A stretch of DNA of 64,000 nt. Origin: JAPXRI01 sp033813635. GTDB lineage: Bacteria; Bacillota; Clostridia; Oscillospirales; QAMX01. Under the pieces are notes generated by a model. That model did no database searches. It was not told the origin of the DNA and worked only from the letters and a program-made list of their open reading frames with translations. Position 1 is the stretch's first letter; each line of letters begins with the position of its first letter. Below, one piece after another: positions 8,551 through 16,438 of this stretch. A program made the position numbers and the translations under genes. The DNA is taken from positions 1 to 64,000 of the forward strand of contig JAPXRI010000003.1 in the NCBI GenBank assembly GCA_033813635.1, written 5' to 3'.

Positions 8551-9513
8551 TCAGTCACCCGATCGCGCGTTTTCCGCGCTGTTTTCCCGCGCTTCCGGCA
8601 CGAATTCAGCCAGAAACGCGCCGATTTCCGCGTCGTATTCCGCCGGGTAATCGACGGACGTGAACGTATGCCCGCTCCCCCTGCCGTAAAACACCCTCTT
8701 CGGGCCGGGATACGCGGCGTACATACGCTCCGTCATCGCGCAGGGCACAAAATCGTCCCCGGTGCCGTGGAAAAACAAAATCGGGAGCCTTCGCTTTATT
8801 TTTATGATCTCCCTTATCGGGGAGGCGTCCGAATAGTAAAAGCCCGCCCGCAGCTTCGTGAAGAAGCTGCACATCGGGATGATAGGATACCGGAAAAGCC
8901 GGTAATTGCTCCGCAGATTGTACGAGAGCTGGTCGGCGCAGTCGGCGTAGGGACAGTCCGTGATCACAAACGAAACGCGCTCGTCCGCCGCGCTGGCCAT
9001 TAAAACGGCCGCTCCGCCCATGCTCTCGCCGTGCAGCCCTATCAGCGCGCTGCTTCCGAACCGCTCGGCCGCCCACGAGATTATGCGCGAGAGGTCTTTT
9101 GCCTCGTAAAATCCCATCGTTGTTTTGAACTTAAAGCTTTTCCCGGCATTCCGGTTGTCGAAGATTACAACGTGAAAGCCTCTTTTCCTGAAAAACGGGA
9201 TGTATTTGACCTCTCCGATCCGATTGAAGCCGTAGCCGTGGACAAGGATCATCACCTTCGGGGGATAGCTCTCGGCTTTGGCCGGGATCAGCTCGCAGTC
9301 GAGTGCGCCCTCCGGGGTCGAAACCGTGAACGGCTCGCGGGGAAGGGACGCATAATACCCCTTCGCCAGCGAACCCTCGTTTACCATTATCTGTTCCGTT
9401 TCCTCTAGGGTTTTCTTCCTTGGATACAGGACCACGCCGGATAGGACCCACGCCGCTATCAGCAGCGCGGCGGCCAGAAAAAGCAAAACGCCGGCCGCTA
9501 TATATCCGAACAT
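8551..9513 (-). CDS. membrane-anchored alpha/beta hydrolase
   Basis: 320 aa. One hydrophobic N-terminal segment (about 1-30) acts as an anchor or uncleaved signal, followed by an alpha/beta hydrolase fold: oxyanion-loop LVHGYGFNR, nucleophile elbow GLHGESMGG (Ser near 164), acid region HGTGDDFVP and catalytic histidine in GSGHTF. It resembles Bacillus YqkD-type hydrolases. The substrate cannot be inferred. It ends 37 bases before the upstream frame of pepT's leader and starts 17 bases after the dehydrogenase gene, so it is probably co-transcribed with it. GGGAG and GAGG lie just upstream of ATG 9513. Confidence 0.8.
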   Translation of the reverse strand: MFGYIAAGVLLFLAAALLIAAWVLSGVVLYPRKKTLEETEQIMVNEGSLAKGYYASLPREPFTVSTPEGALDCELIPAKAESYPPKVMILVHGYGFNRIGEVKYIPFFRKRGFHVVIFDNRNAGKSFKFKTTMGFYEAKDLSRIISWAAERFGSSALIGLHGESMGGAAVLMASAADERVSFVITDCPYADCADQLSYNLRSNYRLFRYPIIPMCSFFTKLRAGFYYSDASPIREIIKIKRRLPILFFHGTGDDFVPCAMTERMYAAYPGPKRVFYGRGSGHTFTSVDYPAEYDAEIGAFLAEFVPEARENSAENARSGD

Positions 9514-9530
9514 CTGCCTCAGCTCCCGAT

Positions 9531-10532
9531 TTATTTTTCGCAGGCGTAATAAAAGCCGAGATTTTTCCTCGCCGTCTCCAGGATATTCAAAACCGTCAGC
9601 GTCGCGTGATGGGGAATAACTTCGCTCTCCGGCCTGCCGGCACGGATATCATCCATCACCGCGCGGGCTTCGTACGTAAACCTGCCCACATCCTTCGGGA
9701 ATCTGACCTCCTCCGTCTTTCCCCCGACTGTAATCTCAAAAGACTCCGCGTTCCAGTACTCCGGTATAACCGCCCGCCCCCTGGTGCCCGAGACAAAGGC
9801 CTCAGCCTTCATCACGGATTTTATCGCTGTTCCGGCAACGCTCATCAGCTCTCCGGGGTACGAAAGCGCGATCATAACCTGGCTGTCGACGCCGGTGGCC
9901 TTCAGTAATTTGCCTGTGGAGACGATGCTTTCGGGCCGCGCGTCGCGGGCGAGCATTGAGAGGTAGGACACCGCGTAGACCCCCATGTCCAGAAGCGCGC
10001 CGCCGCCGAGCTCCGGGTTGTATATCCGGTGGGTCAGCGGCCACTCGTCCGGAAAGTGGGTGCCGAAAAACGCCCAGGAGGTCGTGAGCTCACCCAGCTC
10101 GCCCGCGTTGATCCGCTTCATCAGCTCGACGTTCGCCGGGAGAAACCGGGTCCACATCCCCTCGGCGACGTAAACCCCCCGCTTTTTCGCGGCCTCAAAC
10201 ACCTCGCGCGCCTGTGCCGTGTTTAGCGTAAAGGATTTTTCGCAGAGAATATGCTTTCCCTCTTCGATCGCCGGCAGCATATGCTGCGCGTGGTGGCTGT
10301 GTGGGCTGGCGATATATATGATATCCACGTCTTTCGAGGCGTAGAGCTCCTCGTAGCTCCCGAAGCACCTCTCGGCGGGTATGCCGTATTTTTCGCCGAA
10401 TTCCAGCGCGGTCTGCTTTTTTCTCGAGCCCACCGCCGAGATCACCGCGTCTTCCATCTCCAAAAGATCATTCGCGAACTTGTTTGCAATCGTTCCGGTG
10501 GCGAGAATTCCCCATCTTAATTTGCTCTTCAT
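9531..10532 (-). CDS. Gfo/Idh/MocA family oxidoreductase
   Basis: 333 aa. An N-terminal Rossmann fold has WGILATGTIANKFA (dinucleotide site), the strand block IIYIASPHSHHAQH and the conserved CEKSFTLN (the lysine of the EKP-like motif, here EKS). A C-terminal GFO-type substrate domain follows. The closest functional types are trans-dihydrodiol or D-xylose dehydrogenases, but the substrate is not predictable. It ends 17 bases before the hydrolase gene and starts about 20 bases after the pantothenate kinase gene, so the three likely form one minus operon. Confidence 0.88.
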   Translation of the reverse strand: MKSKLRWGILATGTIANKFANDLLEMEDAVISAVGSRKKQTALEFGEKYGIPAERCFGSYEELYASKDVDIIYIASPHSHHAQHMLPAIEEGKHILCEKSFTLNTAQAREVFEAAKKRGVYVAEGMWTRFLPANVELMKRINAGELGELTTSWAFFGTHFPDEWPLTHRIYNPELGGGALLDMGVYAVSYLSMLARDARPESIVSTGKLLKATGVDSQVMIALSYPGELMSVAGTAIKSVMKAEAFVSGTRGRAVIPEYWNAESFEITVGGKTEEVRFPKDVGRFTYEARAVMDDIRAGRPESEVIPHHATLTVLNILETARKNLGFYYACEK

Positions 10533-10551
10533 TTTTTACCCCTTTTCCTTA

Positions 10552-11370
10552 TCAGTTCTCCGAGCAGAGCGCTGCCCCCGCCGAGGTCGCGAACTCCGCG
10601 TACTTCGGCAGTATAAACTCCACCCCGTAAAGCGGCTCGAGACCGCTGAATATCTGCTTTGTGTACGGCACCTCGGTGAGGGTGCCTATCAGGACAATCT
10701 TTTTTGTGTTTTCAATCCGGGAGGCGAACACCGCGGTAACGCCCACCGCCTGCAGCACCAGGTTGATTATCCCTATCGCGATGTCGCTCTTCGTCGCGAG
10801 ATCGCTGATCCGCCCGAAATTCGACGCGGTGGTCCCGCCGGGCAGCGTGGGCATCGTCTGACTCGTGATATCGTCGACAAACAGGTCGACGTGCTCGAGC
10901 CTGCCCCCCTCGGCGGTTTTTATCAGCGAGTCAAAATCGCGGATGTTGAGCATTCTGTTTGAAAGGCCAAGAAGGGTCCCTCCGCCTATTCCCGTGCCGC
11001 CGACGTGGTGGGCTTCGTTGCCGGTGGCGGAGACGATGGCCGTGCCCGTCCCCATGCTGACGATAATCGCCTTGTCGAGCCCCGAAAGGTAGAGGCCACC
11101 CCTCCCTATCGCGCTGAATTCGTTTACTTTAGTGGTGGGTATCCCGTAGATGTTGTCATCAATCGCGGTTGAGCCGACGCCCGTCACCATTACGGCTGAG
11201 ATATCCCCGAGCTTTAAACCGTTGACGTCGAGGAATTTCCCGAATCCCCCGTAAATTGACGCCTTGGGGTCGTTCGCCTTGACCATCAGCGGGCTCTTCA
11301 TATGAATTCCTTCCATGCCGACGATTTTGGTCGTGCTGCCGCCGACGTCGATTCCGATCACAATGGACAT
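10552..11370 (-). CDS. coaW: type II pantothenate kinase (CoaW/Fumble family)
   Basis: 272 aa of the ASKHA fold: IGIDVGGSTTKIVG phosphate-1 loop, VTGVGSTAID, NEFSAIGRGGLYL and the phosphate-2 region VSMGTGTAIVSA, GGTGIGGGTLLGL. Type II enzymes phosphorylate pantothenate in the first step of CoA synthesis. In bacteria they are known mainly from staphylococci and some Firmicutes, where they resist CoA feedback. ATG at 11370 follows AAAGGATTGATATC, which gives a plausible ribosome site. It is the first gene of the apparent operon with the dehydrogenase and hydrolase. Confidence 0.82.
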   Translation of the reverse strand: MSIVIGIDVGGSTTKIVGMEGIHMKSPLMVKANDPKASIYGGFGKFLDVNGLKLGDISAVMVTGVGSTAIDDNIYGIPTTKVNEFSAIGRGGLYLSGLDKAIIVSMGTGTAIVSATGNEAHHVGGTGIGGGTLLGLSNRMLNIRDFDSLIKTAEGGRLEHVDLFVDDITSQTMPTLPGGTTASNFGRISDLATKSDIAIGIINLVLQAVGVTAVFASRIENTKKIVLIGTLTEVPYTKQIFSGLEPLYGVEFILPKYAEFATSAGAALCSEN

Positions 11371-11477
11371 GATATCAATCCTTTATTTTTTTCTTCCAGT
11401 TCAATTATACATTTTCACACATAAAAACGCAAGTTGTTATAGAATATACCGAAGTACGAAATAAAGGTCGTGATCTT

Positions 11478-11963
11478 ATCAAAGAAATTCCCTACGACCG
11501 CGGGGCCGCCGTCGCGTACGCGCACAGATGGGCGTACGCGCGAAATCCGTTGTTCTACAACTTCGACAACCAGGGCGGCGACTGCACGAATTTCGCCTCG
11601 CAGTGCCTGTTCGCGGGCTCAAAGACGATGAATTTCGCCTCCCCCGGCGGGTGGTATTATAAAACCGCGAACAACCGCAGTCCGTCGTGGACCGGCGTCA
11701 GGTTTTTGGCCGACTTTTTGCTTAATAACAAGGGCGCCGGGCCCTACGGCGCGGTCTGCGAGCTCTCGGAGCTTCTGCCCGGGGATATTATCCAGCTCGC
11801 CACCGTCAAGGAGCACTTCCACCACTCTCCTGTCGTCGTGGAGGTGTCCGGAACCGCAATTTTCGTCGCCGCGCACTCGCTCGACTGCGACTACAGGCTT
11901 CTCTCCTCCTACCAGATAAAAAAAATCCGCCCGATACATATCGAGGGCTGCAGAAGACCGTAA
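11478..11963 (+). CDS. putative amidase-domain protein lacking a normal start codon
   Basis: About 160 residues of the amidase_6 family (papain-like fold): IPYDRGAAVAYAHRWA at the front, the catalytic cysteine in GGDCTNFASQCL, then GWYYKTANNRSPSWTGV and the histidine region HHSPVVVEV...VAAHSLD. Family members usually start just before the IPYNR block. Here that block is in frame but has no ATG, GTG or TTG before it; the only in-frame ordinary start is TTG at 11550, inside the domain. An AAAGG lies at 11463-11467, about 10 bases before an ATC at 11478, which I use as the nominal start. Either a rare start codon or a damaged gene. No signal peptide is visible. Confidence 0.6.
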   Translation: MKEIPYDRGAAVAYAHRWAYARNPLFYNFDNQGGDCTNFASQCLFAGSKTMNFASPGGWYYKTANNRSPSWTGVRFLADFLLNNKGAGPYGAVCELSELLPGDIIQLATVKEHFHHSPVVVEVSGTAIFVAAHSLDCDYRLLSSYQIKKIRPIHIEGCRRP

Positions 11964-11970
11964 AAAAGAA

Positions 11971-12014
11971 GGCGCGACGGGCGTGTATATGCCCATCGCG
12001 CCATTGATTTTTTG
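11971..12014. terminator. terminator between convergent amidase and 3D-protein genes
   Basis: GGCGCGA.GGGC pairs with GCCC.TCGCGCC across a short loop and is followed by ATTGATTTTTT on the plus strand. The opposite side also offers an A/T-rich tail, so it can serve both convergent genes. Confidence 0.8.
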
Positions 12015-13151
12015 TCAGCTTGCCGGGGTGATTATATAAATAATGCAGTTCCTGTTTCCGAATTTCACGCAGTCCTGATAGCTCGCCATATAGAGGTCCA
12101 CATACGTCCCCGTAATCGTATAGTAGTTATAGCAGTCGTGCGCGTAGGCCGGGCCGTAACTCCATGTCTGCCCGCTGTCCGGGGACACCACTAAAACCAA
12201 GCTCCCGAGGGGTATGATGTTCGGGTTGACCGCCACGGTCCCCCCGACAACCGCCCTGTTCCCGGTATAGGTCATACTTGACGAGGAGTAATAAGCCGTA
12301 GCCCTGCCCTCCAGCGTCTGAGTGATATTGTAGAGAACACCGTTTACCTCGACCGTGCTTCCGCTGATCTCCGGCGGCTCGTTGCTCGTAGTGGCCTTCG
12401 TCGTCGCTTTTGTCGTCGCCTTCGTGGTGGCGGAGGTTCTTTTCTTCGTGCCGTTTTCAATGATGCTGTTGACAGGGTCCGAAATAATCACCGACGAAAT
12501 CGTTTTGTTTTCGATCATCATGCCGTTATAAAGGGTCTGCTGCAGCGTGATTTTCCGGCTACCGGGCTGCCCCTCCTGTACGACCCTCGATTCACCCTCA
12601 TAGAGCTCGGCAGTTTCCCGATACTCCGTATCATACGGTACCTGAACGTAATAATCGTGCGTCTCAACCGTTGTGCGCAGAACCGTGACCGTCATCCCGT
12701 CGTAAACGGAGGTGTTCCCCGCGGGAGAGATAATATCGGTCATAAACACCGTGTACCCTGCCTCGGCGAGGGCCCCGGATACCGTTTTTCGCGTTACGGT
12801 CACGCTTTTTGTCTCCCCGTCGCAGGATACGTTGATGGTGACGGGCGCTCCGGCTTCAGAGCCGGAGTCCGTCGGCGCAATTTGAAAATAGACCTCGGAA
12901 TATTCCGGCGCCATATCCGGTTCGGAATCCAGCGCCGCGCCGGCGCTGTCGGCCGTGCTTTCGGCGCTTCCTCCGCCGTTTGTGCCTATCACGTCGATTG
13001 CTAGCGCGACGCCCGCGACCACGGCGGAAAGCGAGACGACCACGCACAGGGCGATTGCTATGAACTTTATCGTACCCATCCTTTGGTTAATCGTTGAACA
13101 TAAAAGCTCGACTATTCTCTTCAGGTCTCGGGTGAATTCCTTCTTTGGCAT
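12015..13151 (-). CDS. cell-wall-associated protein with DUF348, G5-like and 3D domains
   Basis: 378 aa. A cytoplasmic basic N-terminus is followed by one membrane segment (about 28-52). Outside the membrane are a DUF348 ubiquitin-like module (about 100-160), a G5-like stretch (GESRVVQEGQPGSRKITL), a low-complexity linker of repeated TTKA units, and a C-terminal 3D domain (GRATAYYSSSSMTYTG, AVNPNIIPLGSLV, YVDLYMASYQDCVKFG). The layout matches YabE/YuiC-type muralytic or resuscitation-factor-like proteins. The usual A.D.GG box of the 3D domain reads AHDC here, so activity is uncertain. Single gene with a terminator downstream. Confidence 0.85.
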   Translation of the reverse strand: MPKKEFTRDLKRIVELLCSTINQRMGTIKFIAIALCVVVSLSAVVAGVALAIDVIGTNGGGSAESTADSAGAALDSEPDMAPEYSEVYFQIAPTDSGSEAGAPVTINVSCDGETKSVTVTRKTVSGALAEAGYTVFMTDIISPAGNTSVYDGMTVTVLRTTVETHDYYVQVPYDTEYRETAELYEGESRVVQEGQPGSRKITLQQTLYNGMMIENKTISSVIISDPVNSIIENGTKKRTSATTKATTKATTKATTSNEPPEISGSTVEVNGVLYNITQTLEGRATAYYSSSSMTYTGNRAVVGGTVAVNPNIIPLGSLVLVVSPDSGQTWSYGPAYAHDCYNYYTITGTYVDLYMASYQDCVKFGNRNCIIYIITPAS

Positions 13152-13342
13152 TTTGCTTCACCTCCAATATTCGGAGTATATACAAATTTGTGCCATATTA
13201 TTCCATAGCGCTACGTTTTTTGCAAATTTTCGCAAGCGCGCTCCCTTCCAAACGCTCATATAAGCAGTATATCCGCCGGGGCACTCAGTTGCCACATCCC
13301 TACCGGCCGGGTTTTGCTTTTGCTTCGAGTTCCAATTAAAGC

Positions 13343-13375
13343 ATGCGCCTTTCCGTAAGGAAAGGCACATTTTTT
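13343..13375. terminator. hairpin terminator downstream of rpsI
   Basis: TGCGCCTTTCC and GGAAAGGCACA form a stem with a GTAA loop. The long T run (six T) is on the plus strand; on the minus strand, where rpsI ends at 13384, the tail is only GCTTTAATTGG. It lies where the rplM-rpsI transcript should stop. Confidence 0.6.
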
Positions 13376-13383
13376 GCAATAAA

Positions 13384-13788
13384 TTAACGTTTCGAGAACT
13401 GCGGAGCACGGCGGGCCGCTTTGAGACCGTATTTTTTGCGCTCCTTCATACGCGGATCGCGCGTCAGAAGTCCGTCTTTCTTGAGGACCGCGCGGTACTC
13501 GGGGTTGACCTCCAGCAGCGCTCTCGCCAGGCCGTGACGGATAGCTCCCGCCTGTCCCGCGACGCCGCCGCCGGTCACCGTCGCGACAATGTCGCAGGTG
13601 CCCACTGTGCCGGTCGCCTCAAGCGGCTGCCTGACGATCAGCTTCAGGGTTTCAAGGCCGAAATAGTCATCGATATCCCGGTCGTTTATTGTTATTTTGC
13701 CGGTGCCGCCCTGGTAAAGACGGACTCTGGCCACGGAGGACTTGCGTCTGCCTGTGCCGTATAAATAAGGCTTCTTTGACTGATACAT
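13384..13788 (-). CDS. rpsI: 30S ribosomal protein S9
   Basis: 134 aa. Family hallmarks are YGTGRRKSSVARV near the N-terminus, GGGVAGQAGAIRHGLARALL in the middle, and the basic tail ending in FSKR that reaches the ribosomal P site. It follows rplM by 20 bases, the universal bacterial rplM-rpsI pair. Confidence 0.98.
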   Translation of the reverse strand: MYQSKKPYLYGTGRRKSSVARVRLYQGGTGKITINDRDIDDYFGLETLKLIVRQPLEATGTVGTCDIVATVTGGGVAGQAGAIRHGLARALLEVNPEYRAVLKKDGLLTRDPRMKERKKYGLKAARRAPQFSKR

Positions 13789-13808
13789 ACTTAATTTGTC
13801 CTCCCTTC

Positions 13809-14240
13809 TTAATCAACCGATACCGCTACGGGCTTCTGCGCGGCGTGTTTATGTTCGGGCCCGGAAAATACCTTGAGTCTGTCGAGGGACCATCTGCCGA
13901 TGGAATTCTTCGGAAGCATTCCCTTGACGGCGAGCTTCATCGCAAGCTCGGGCTTCTGCGACATCAGAAGGCGGTATTTGACCTCTTTCAAGCCGCCCGG
14001 ATAGCCGGAGTGCCTTCTGTACATCTTCTGATCGAGTTTTTTGCCGGTCAGCACCGCGTCTTTCGCGTTGATTACGATGACGAAATCCCCGCAGTCCACA
14101 TGCGGCGTGAAATCCGGTTTCTCTTTACCTCTAAGGAGTACGGCCGCTTTGGCCGCCGTGTGGCCGAGCGGTTTGCCTGCCGCATCCAGAACATACCATT
14201 TACGTTCGAGGGTCTCTTTATTGGTCATGAACGTCCCCAT
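13809..14240 (-). CDS. rplM: 50S ribosomal protein L13
   Basis: 143 aa. It shows KWYVLDAAGKPLGHTAAKAA, the DFVIVINA strand, RHSGYPGGLK and the MLPKNSIGR motif. It is an early-binding 23S rRNA assembly protein. ATG at 14240 sits behind GGTGGAGGT. It has its own promoter at 14338-14366 and a roughly 90-base AT-rich leader containing a CGAAAAA/TTTTTCG inverted repeat that could be a weak autoregulatory structure. Confidence 0.98.
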   Translation of the reverse strand: MGTFMTNKETLERKWYVLDAAGKPLGHTAAKAAVLLRGKEKPDFTPHVDCGDFVIVINAKDAVLTGKKLDQKMYRRHSGYPGGLKEVKYRLLMSQKPELAMKLAVKGMLPKNSIGRWSLDRLKVFSGPEHKHAAQKPVAVSVD

Positions 14241-14337
14241 GCGTTTACCTCCACCATATTATAAATGAAAAATATGAACATTTCATGCCGAAAAACGGAA
14301 TAATACGCTTTTTCATATCTATTTTTCGCGCCCGATT

Positions 14338-14366
14338 ATATTAACATATCTTCTTTGGCTTGTCAA
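14338..14366 (-). promoter_or_regulatory. rplM-rpsI promoter
   Basis: On the minus strand, TTGACA (14366-14361), 17 bases, TAATAT (14343-14338). It lies about 100 bases upstream of rplM. Confidence 0.75.
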
Positions 14367-14480
14367 GTGTCATTTTCGGAAAAATCAATTTATTTTTTTC
14401 ATACTCCTCTTTTCGGCGTTATTCTCGTTATTTTGGCCGTTTATGCGGTGTCGACTTCATTTTTTTATTTCAGCCCGCGA

Positions 14481-14509
14481 TTGTGTGCCGGTCGGCGGTA
14501 TGGTATAAT
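14481..14509 (+). promoter_or_regulatory. promoter of the MFS transporter gene
   Basis: TTGTGT (14481-14486), 17 bases, then TATAAT (14504-14509) preceded by TGG, an extended -10. Start of transcription would be near 14516, about 50 bases before the ATG at 14567. Confidence 0.65.
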
Positions 14510-14566
14510 GGGGGCCATCGGCTGCAAAAGCCGCAAAAGGCTTGTCACAGAGGGGCATATACGGAT

Positions 14567-15754
14567 ATGAATTTCAGATACGGGCTGCTGCAGGGGTTTT
14601 ACTGGGCGGCTTTCTGCGTGGTCTTTTCGTTTTACATACCGCTTTTCGAGAGCTTCGGGTATGATACCTTCACCTGCGGCGTTATCGCCATGTGCAGCAC
14701 CGCGGCGCTGGCGCTGGCTCAGCCCCTATGGGGCGTTCTCTGCGACCGCTCGAAAAAAATCAAGCCGATTCTGGCCGCGGCGCTCCTCTGTGGGATTGCC
14801 GGGTCGGTACTGCTCCGCTACAGCGGAAAAAGCGTATTCAACACGGTTATCGCCGTCGTCGTCCTATCCTCCACCACACAGTCGCTGATGTACATTTTCG
14901 ACACCTGGTCGATCCGCCTGAAAATCGACGGCGCAAAAATCAGCTTCGGCTTAACCCGCAGCTTCGGCTCGGCGTTTTACGCCACCACCGCCGCGCTTTT
15001 CGGCGCGGCCCTCGACAGGTTCGGGATGGGCATCATGACCCCGGTTTTCATCGTCCTCTCGCTTATCGTCATCGCCCTGATGCTGACGATACGCGAGCCT
15101 TCCGCCCGAAACGCGCACCCAAGGCAGGAGGACAACGACAGCTTTGCGACCGGGGTAAAAAAGCTGTTGAAAAACAGGGCGTACCTGTCGCTGCTGCTGG
15201 CGGTCTTCTTTGTTTTTTTCGGCTCGAGCGGGTCGATGCTCTTCCTCTCCGTTCGGATATCCGATCTCGGCGGCGGCAACGGCGACTACGGGCTGGCTCT
15301 TTTTATAATGGCGATGTCGGAGGTCCCAGCACTCCTCTCGTACAAAAAGCTCGCACCGAGGTTTTCGAATTATTCGCTGCTCTGTATTTCGATGTTTTTC
15401 ATGGTTCTGAAAATATCCGCCGTCGCGCTCTCGCCCAGGGTCTGGATGATCGTCGCGCTGATGACGCTTCAGGCGCCGTCCTACGGGATCTATCTCTCGT
15501 CGATTGCGAACTACGTACCGGAAATCGTCGAAAGGCGAACCGTATTCACCGCGCAGACAGTGATCGCCGCGATCGTATCCGGGCTCGCCGGCATCTGCTC
15601 TAATCTCTTTATGGGCGCCGCCGCCACGGCGATAGGGCTCCGGCCCGCGCTCTGCCTGATGATCGCCTTTCCCGCGGTGGGGCTGCTGATCTTTTGTCTG
15701 TCAAAATTCTTAGTAAAAAAACCGTCCGCGCCTGTGCCTGCGCGGACGGAATAG
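14567..15754 (+). CDS. major facilitator superfamily transporter
   Basis: 395 aa with about 12 hydrophobic segments in two halves and a charged central loop (around EPSARNAHPRQEDND). The start MNFRYGLLQGFYWAAFC and the loop WGVLCDRSKKIKPIL between segments 2 and 3 resemble the LacY-like/nucleoside-symporter (MFS_1_like) branch. The frame extends upstream to 14360, but ATG at 14567 follows AGAGGGG, lies downstream of the promoter and begins the first membrane helix. The substrate is not predictable. Its last codons contain, on the other strand, the recR terminator. Confidence 0.85.
   Translation: MNFRYGLLQGFYWAAFCVVFSFYIPLFESFGYDTFTCGVIAMCSTAALALAQPLWGVLCDRSKKIKPILAAALLCGIAGSVLLRYSGKSVFNTVIAVVVLSSTTQSLMYIFDTWSIRLKIDGAKISFGLTRSFGSAFYATTAALFGAALDRFGMGIMTPVFIVLSLIVIALMLTIREPSARNAHPRQEDNDSFATGVKKLLKNRAYLSLLLAVFFVFFGSSGSMLFLSVRISDLGGGNGDYGLALFIMAMSEVPALLSYKKLAPRFSNYSLLCISMFFMVLKISAVALSPRVWMIVALMTLQAPSYGIYLSSIANYVPEIVERRTVFTAQTVIAAIVSGLAGICSNLFMGAAATAIGLRPALCLMIAFPAVGLLIFCLSKFLVKKPSAPVPARTE
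15714..15749 (-). terminator. recR terminator embedded in the 3' end of the MFS gene
   Basis: On the minus strand, CCGTCCGCGC and GCGCGGACGG form a 10-base-pair stem followed by seven T. It begins 13 bases after the recR stop and lies entirely within the last codons of the convergent MFS gene. Confidence 0.85.
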
Positions 15755-15762
15755 CCGTAATA

Positions 15763-16368
15763 TTATAATTCTCTTCTCCCCTCGAGGGCTCGCAGCAGCG
15801 TGACCTCGTCTGCAAACTCCAGGTGCCCCCCGACCGGTACGCCATAGGCAAGCCTCGTAACCTTTACGCCCAGCGGCTTCACAAGCCCCGAGATGTACAT
15901 CGCGGTGGTTTCGCCGGTGGTATCCGGGTCGGTGGCGAGAATCACCTCTGTGATGTTGCCCTCGCCTATTCTCAGCAGAAGCTCCCTTATCGTCAAATCC
16001 TCCGGCCCTATCCTGTTCAGCGGGGAGATTACGCCGTGAAGCACATGGTATACCCCTCTGAATTCCTTCGTGCGCTCTATCGCCGCTACGTCCATCGGCT
16101 CCGCGACCACGCAGACCACGGAACGGTCCCTCGCCGGGTTCGCGCAGATCTGGCAGACCTCCCGGTCTGTCAGGTTTTGGCAGATTTTGCACCGGAAAAC
16201 CGTCTCCTTCGCCGCTAGCAGCGCGGAGGCAAAGCCCGCAACCACCTGCTTATCCATGCCCATTACATAGAAGGCAAGTCGCTGCGCGGATTTCCTGCCG
16301 ATCCCGGGAAGTCTCTGGAAGTATTCGATCAGCTCCTCGACCGGAGCCGCAAATTGCGCGTCCGCCAT
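15763..16368 (-). CDS. recR: recombination protein RecR
   Basis: 201 aa. An N-terminal helix-hairpin-helix (LPGIGRKSAQRLAF), a four-cysteine zinc site (CKIC...CQIC), a Toprim domain (VVCVVAEPMDVAAIE, ATDPDTTGE) and a C-terminal Walker-like end (RLAYGVPVGGHLEFAD). It works with RecF and RecO to load RecA at single-strand gaps. It lies 70 bases downstream of dnaX, with the dnaX hairpin between. The ybaB/ebfC gene that usually separates dnaX and recR is not here. Confidence 0.97.
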   Translation of the reverse strand: MADAQFAAPVEELIEYFQRLPGIGRKSAQRLAFYVMGMDKQVVAGFASALLAAKETVFRCKICQNLTDREVCQICANPARDRSVVCVVAEPMDVAAIERTKEFRGVYHVLHGVISPLNRIGPEDLTIRELLLRIGEGNITEVILATDPDTTGETTAMYISGLVKPLGVKVTRLAYGVPVGGHLEFADEVTLLRALEGRREL

Positions 16369-16403
16369 AAAAAACCCGTTTCTCCGGCGGATAATTCACT
16401 GCT

Positions 16404-16437
16404 AAAACGCCGTCTACCGCCGGAATGACGGCGTTTT
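16404..16437 (-). terminator. hairpin directly after dnaX
   Basis: AAAACGCCGTC and GACGGCGTTTT form an 11-base-pair stem with a 12-base loop. On the minus strand it follows the dnaX stop immediately and ends with TTTTAG, a short T run, so it may only partly reduce read-through into recR. Confidence 0.6.
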
Positions 16438-16438
16438 T

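Noticed and set aside
12380..12440. Short tandem repeat that looked at first like a satellite or CRISPR-like unit
   Set aside because: It is in frame and encodes the TTKA-repeat linker of the 3D-domain protein. There are no spacers of uniform length.
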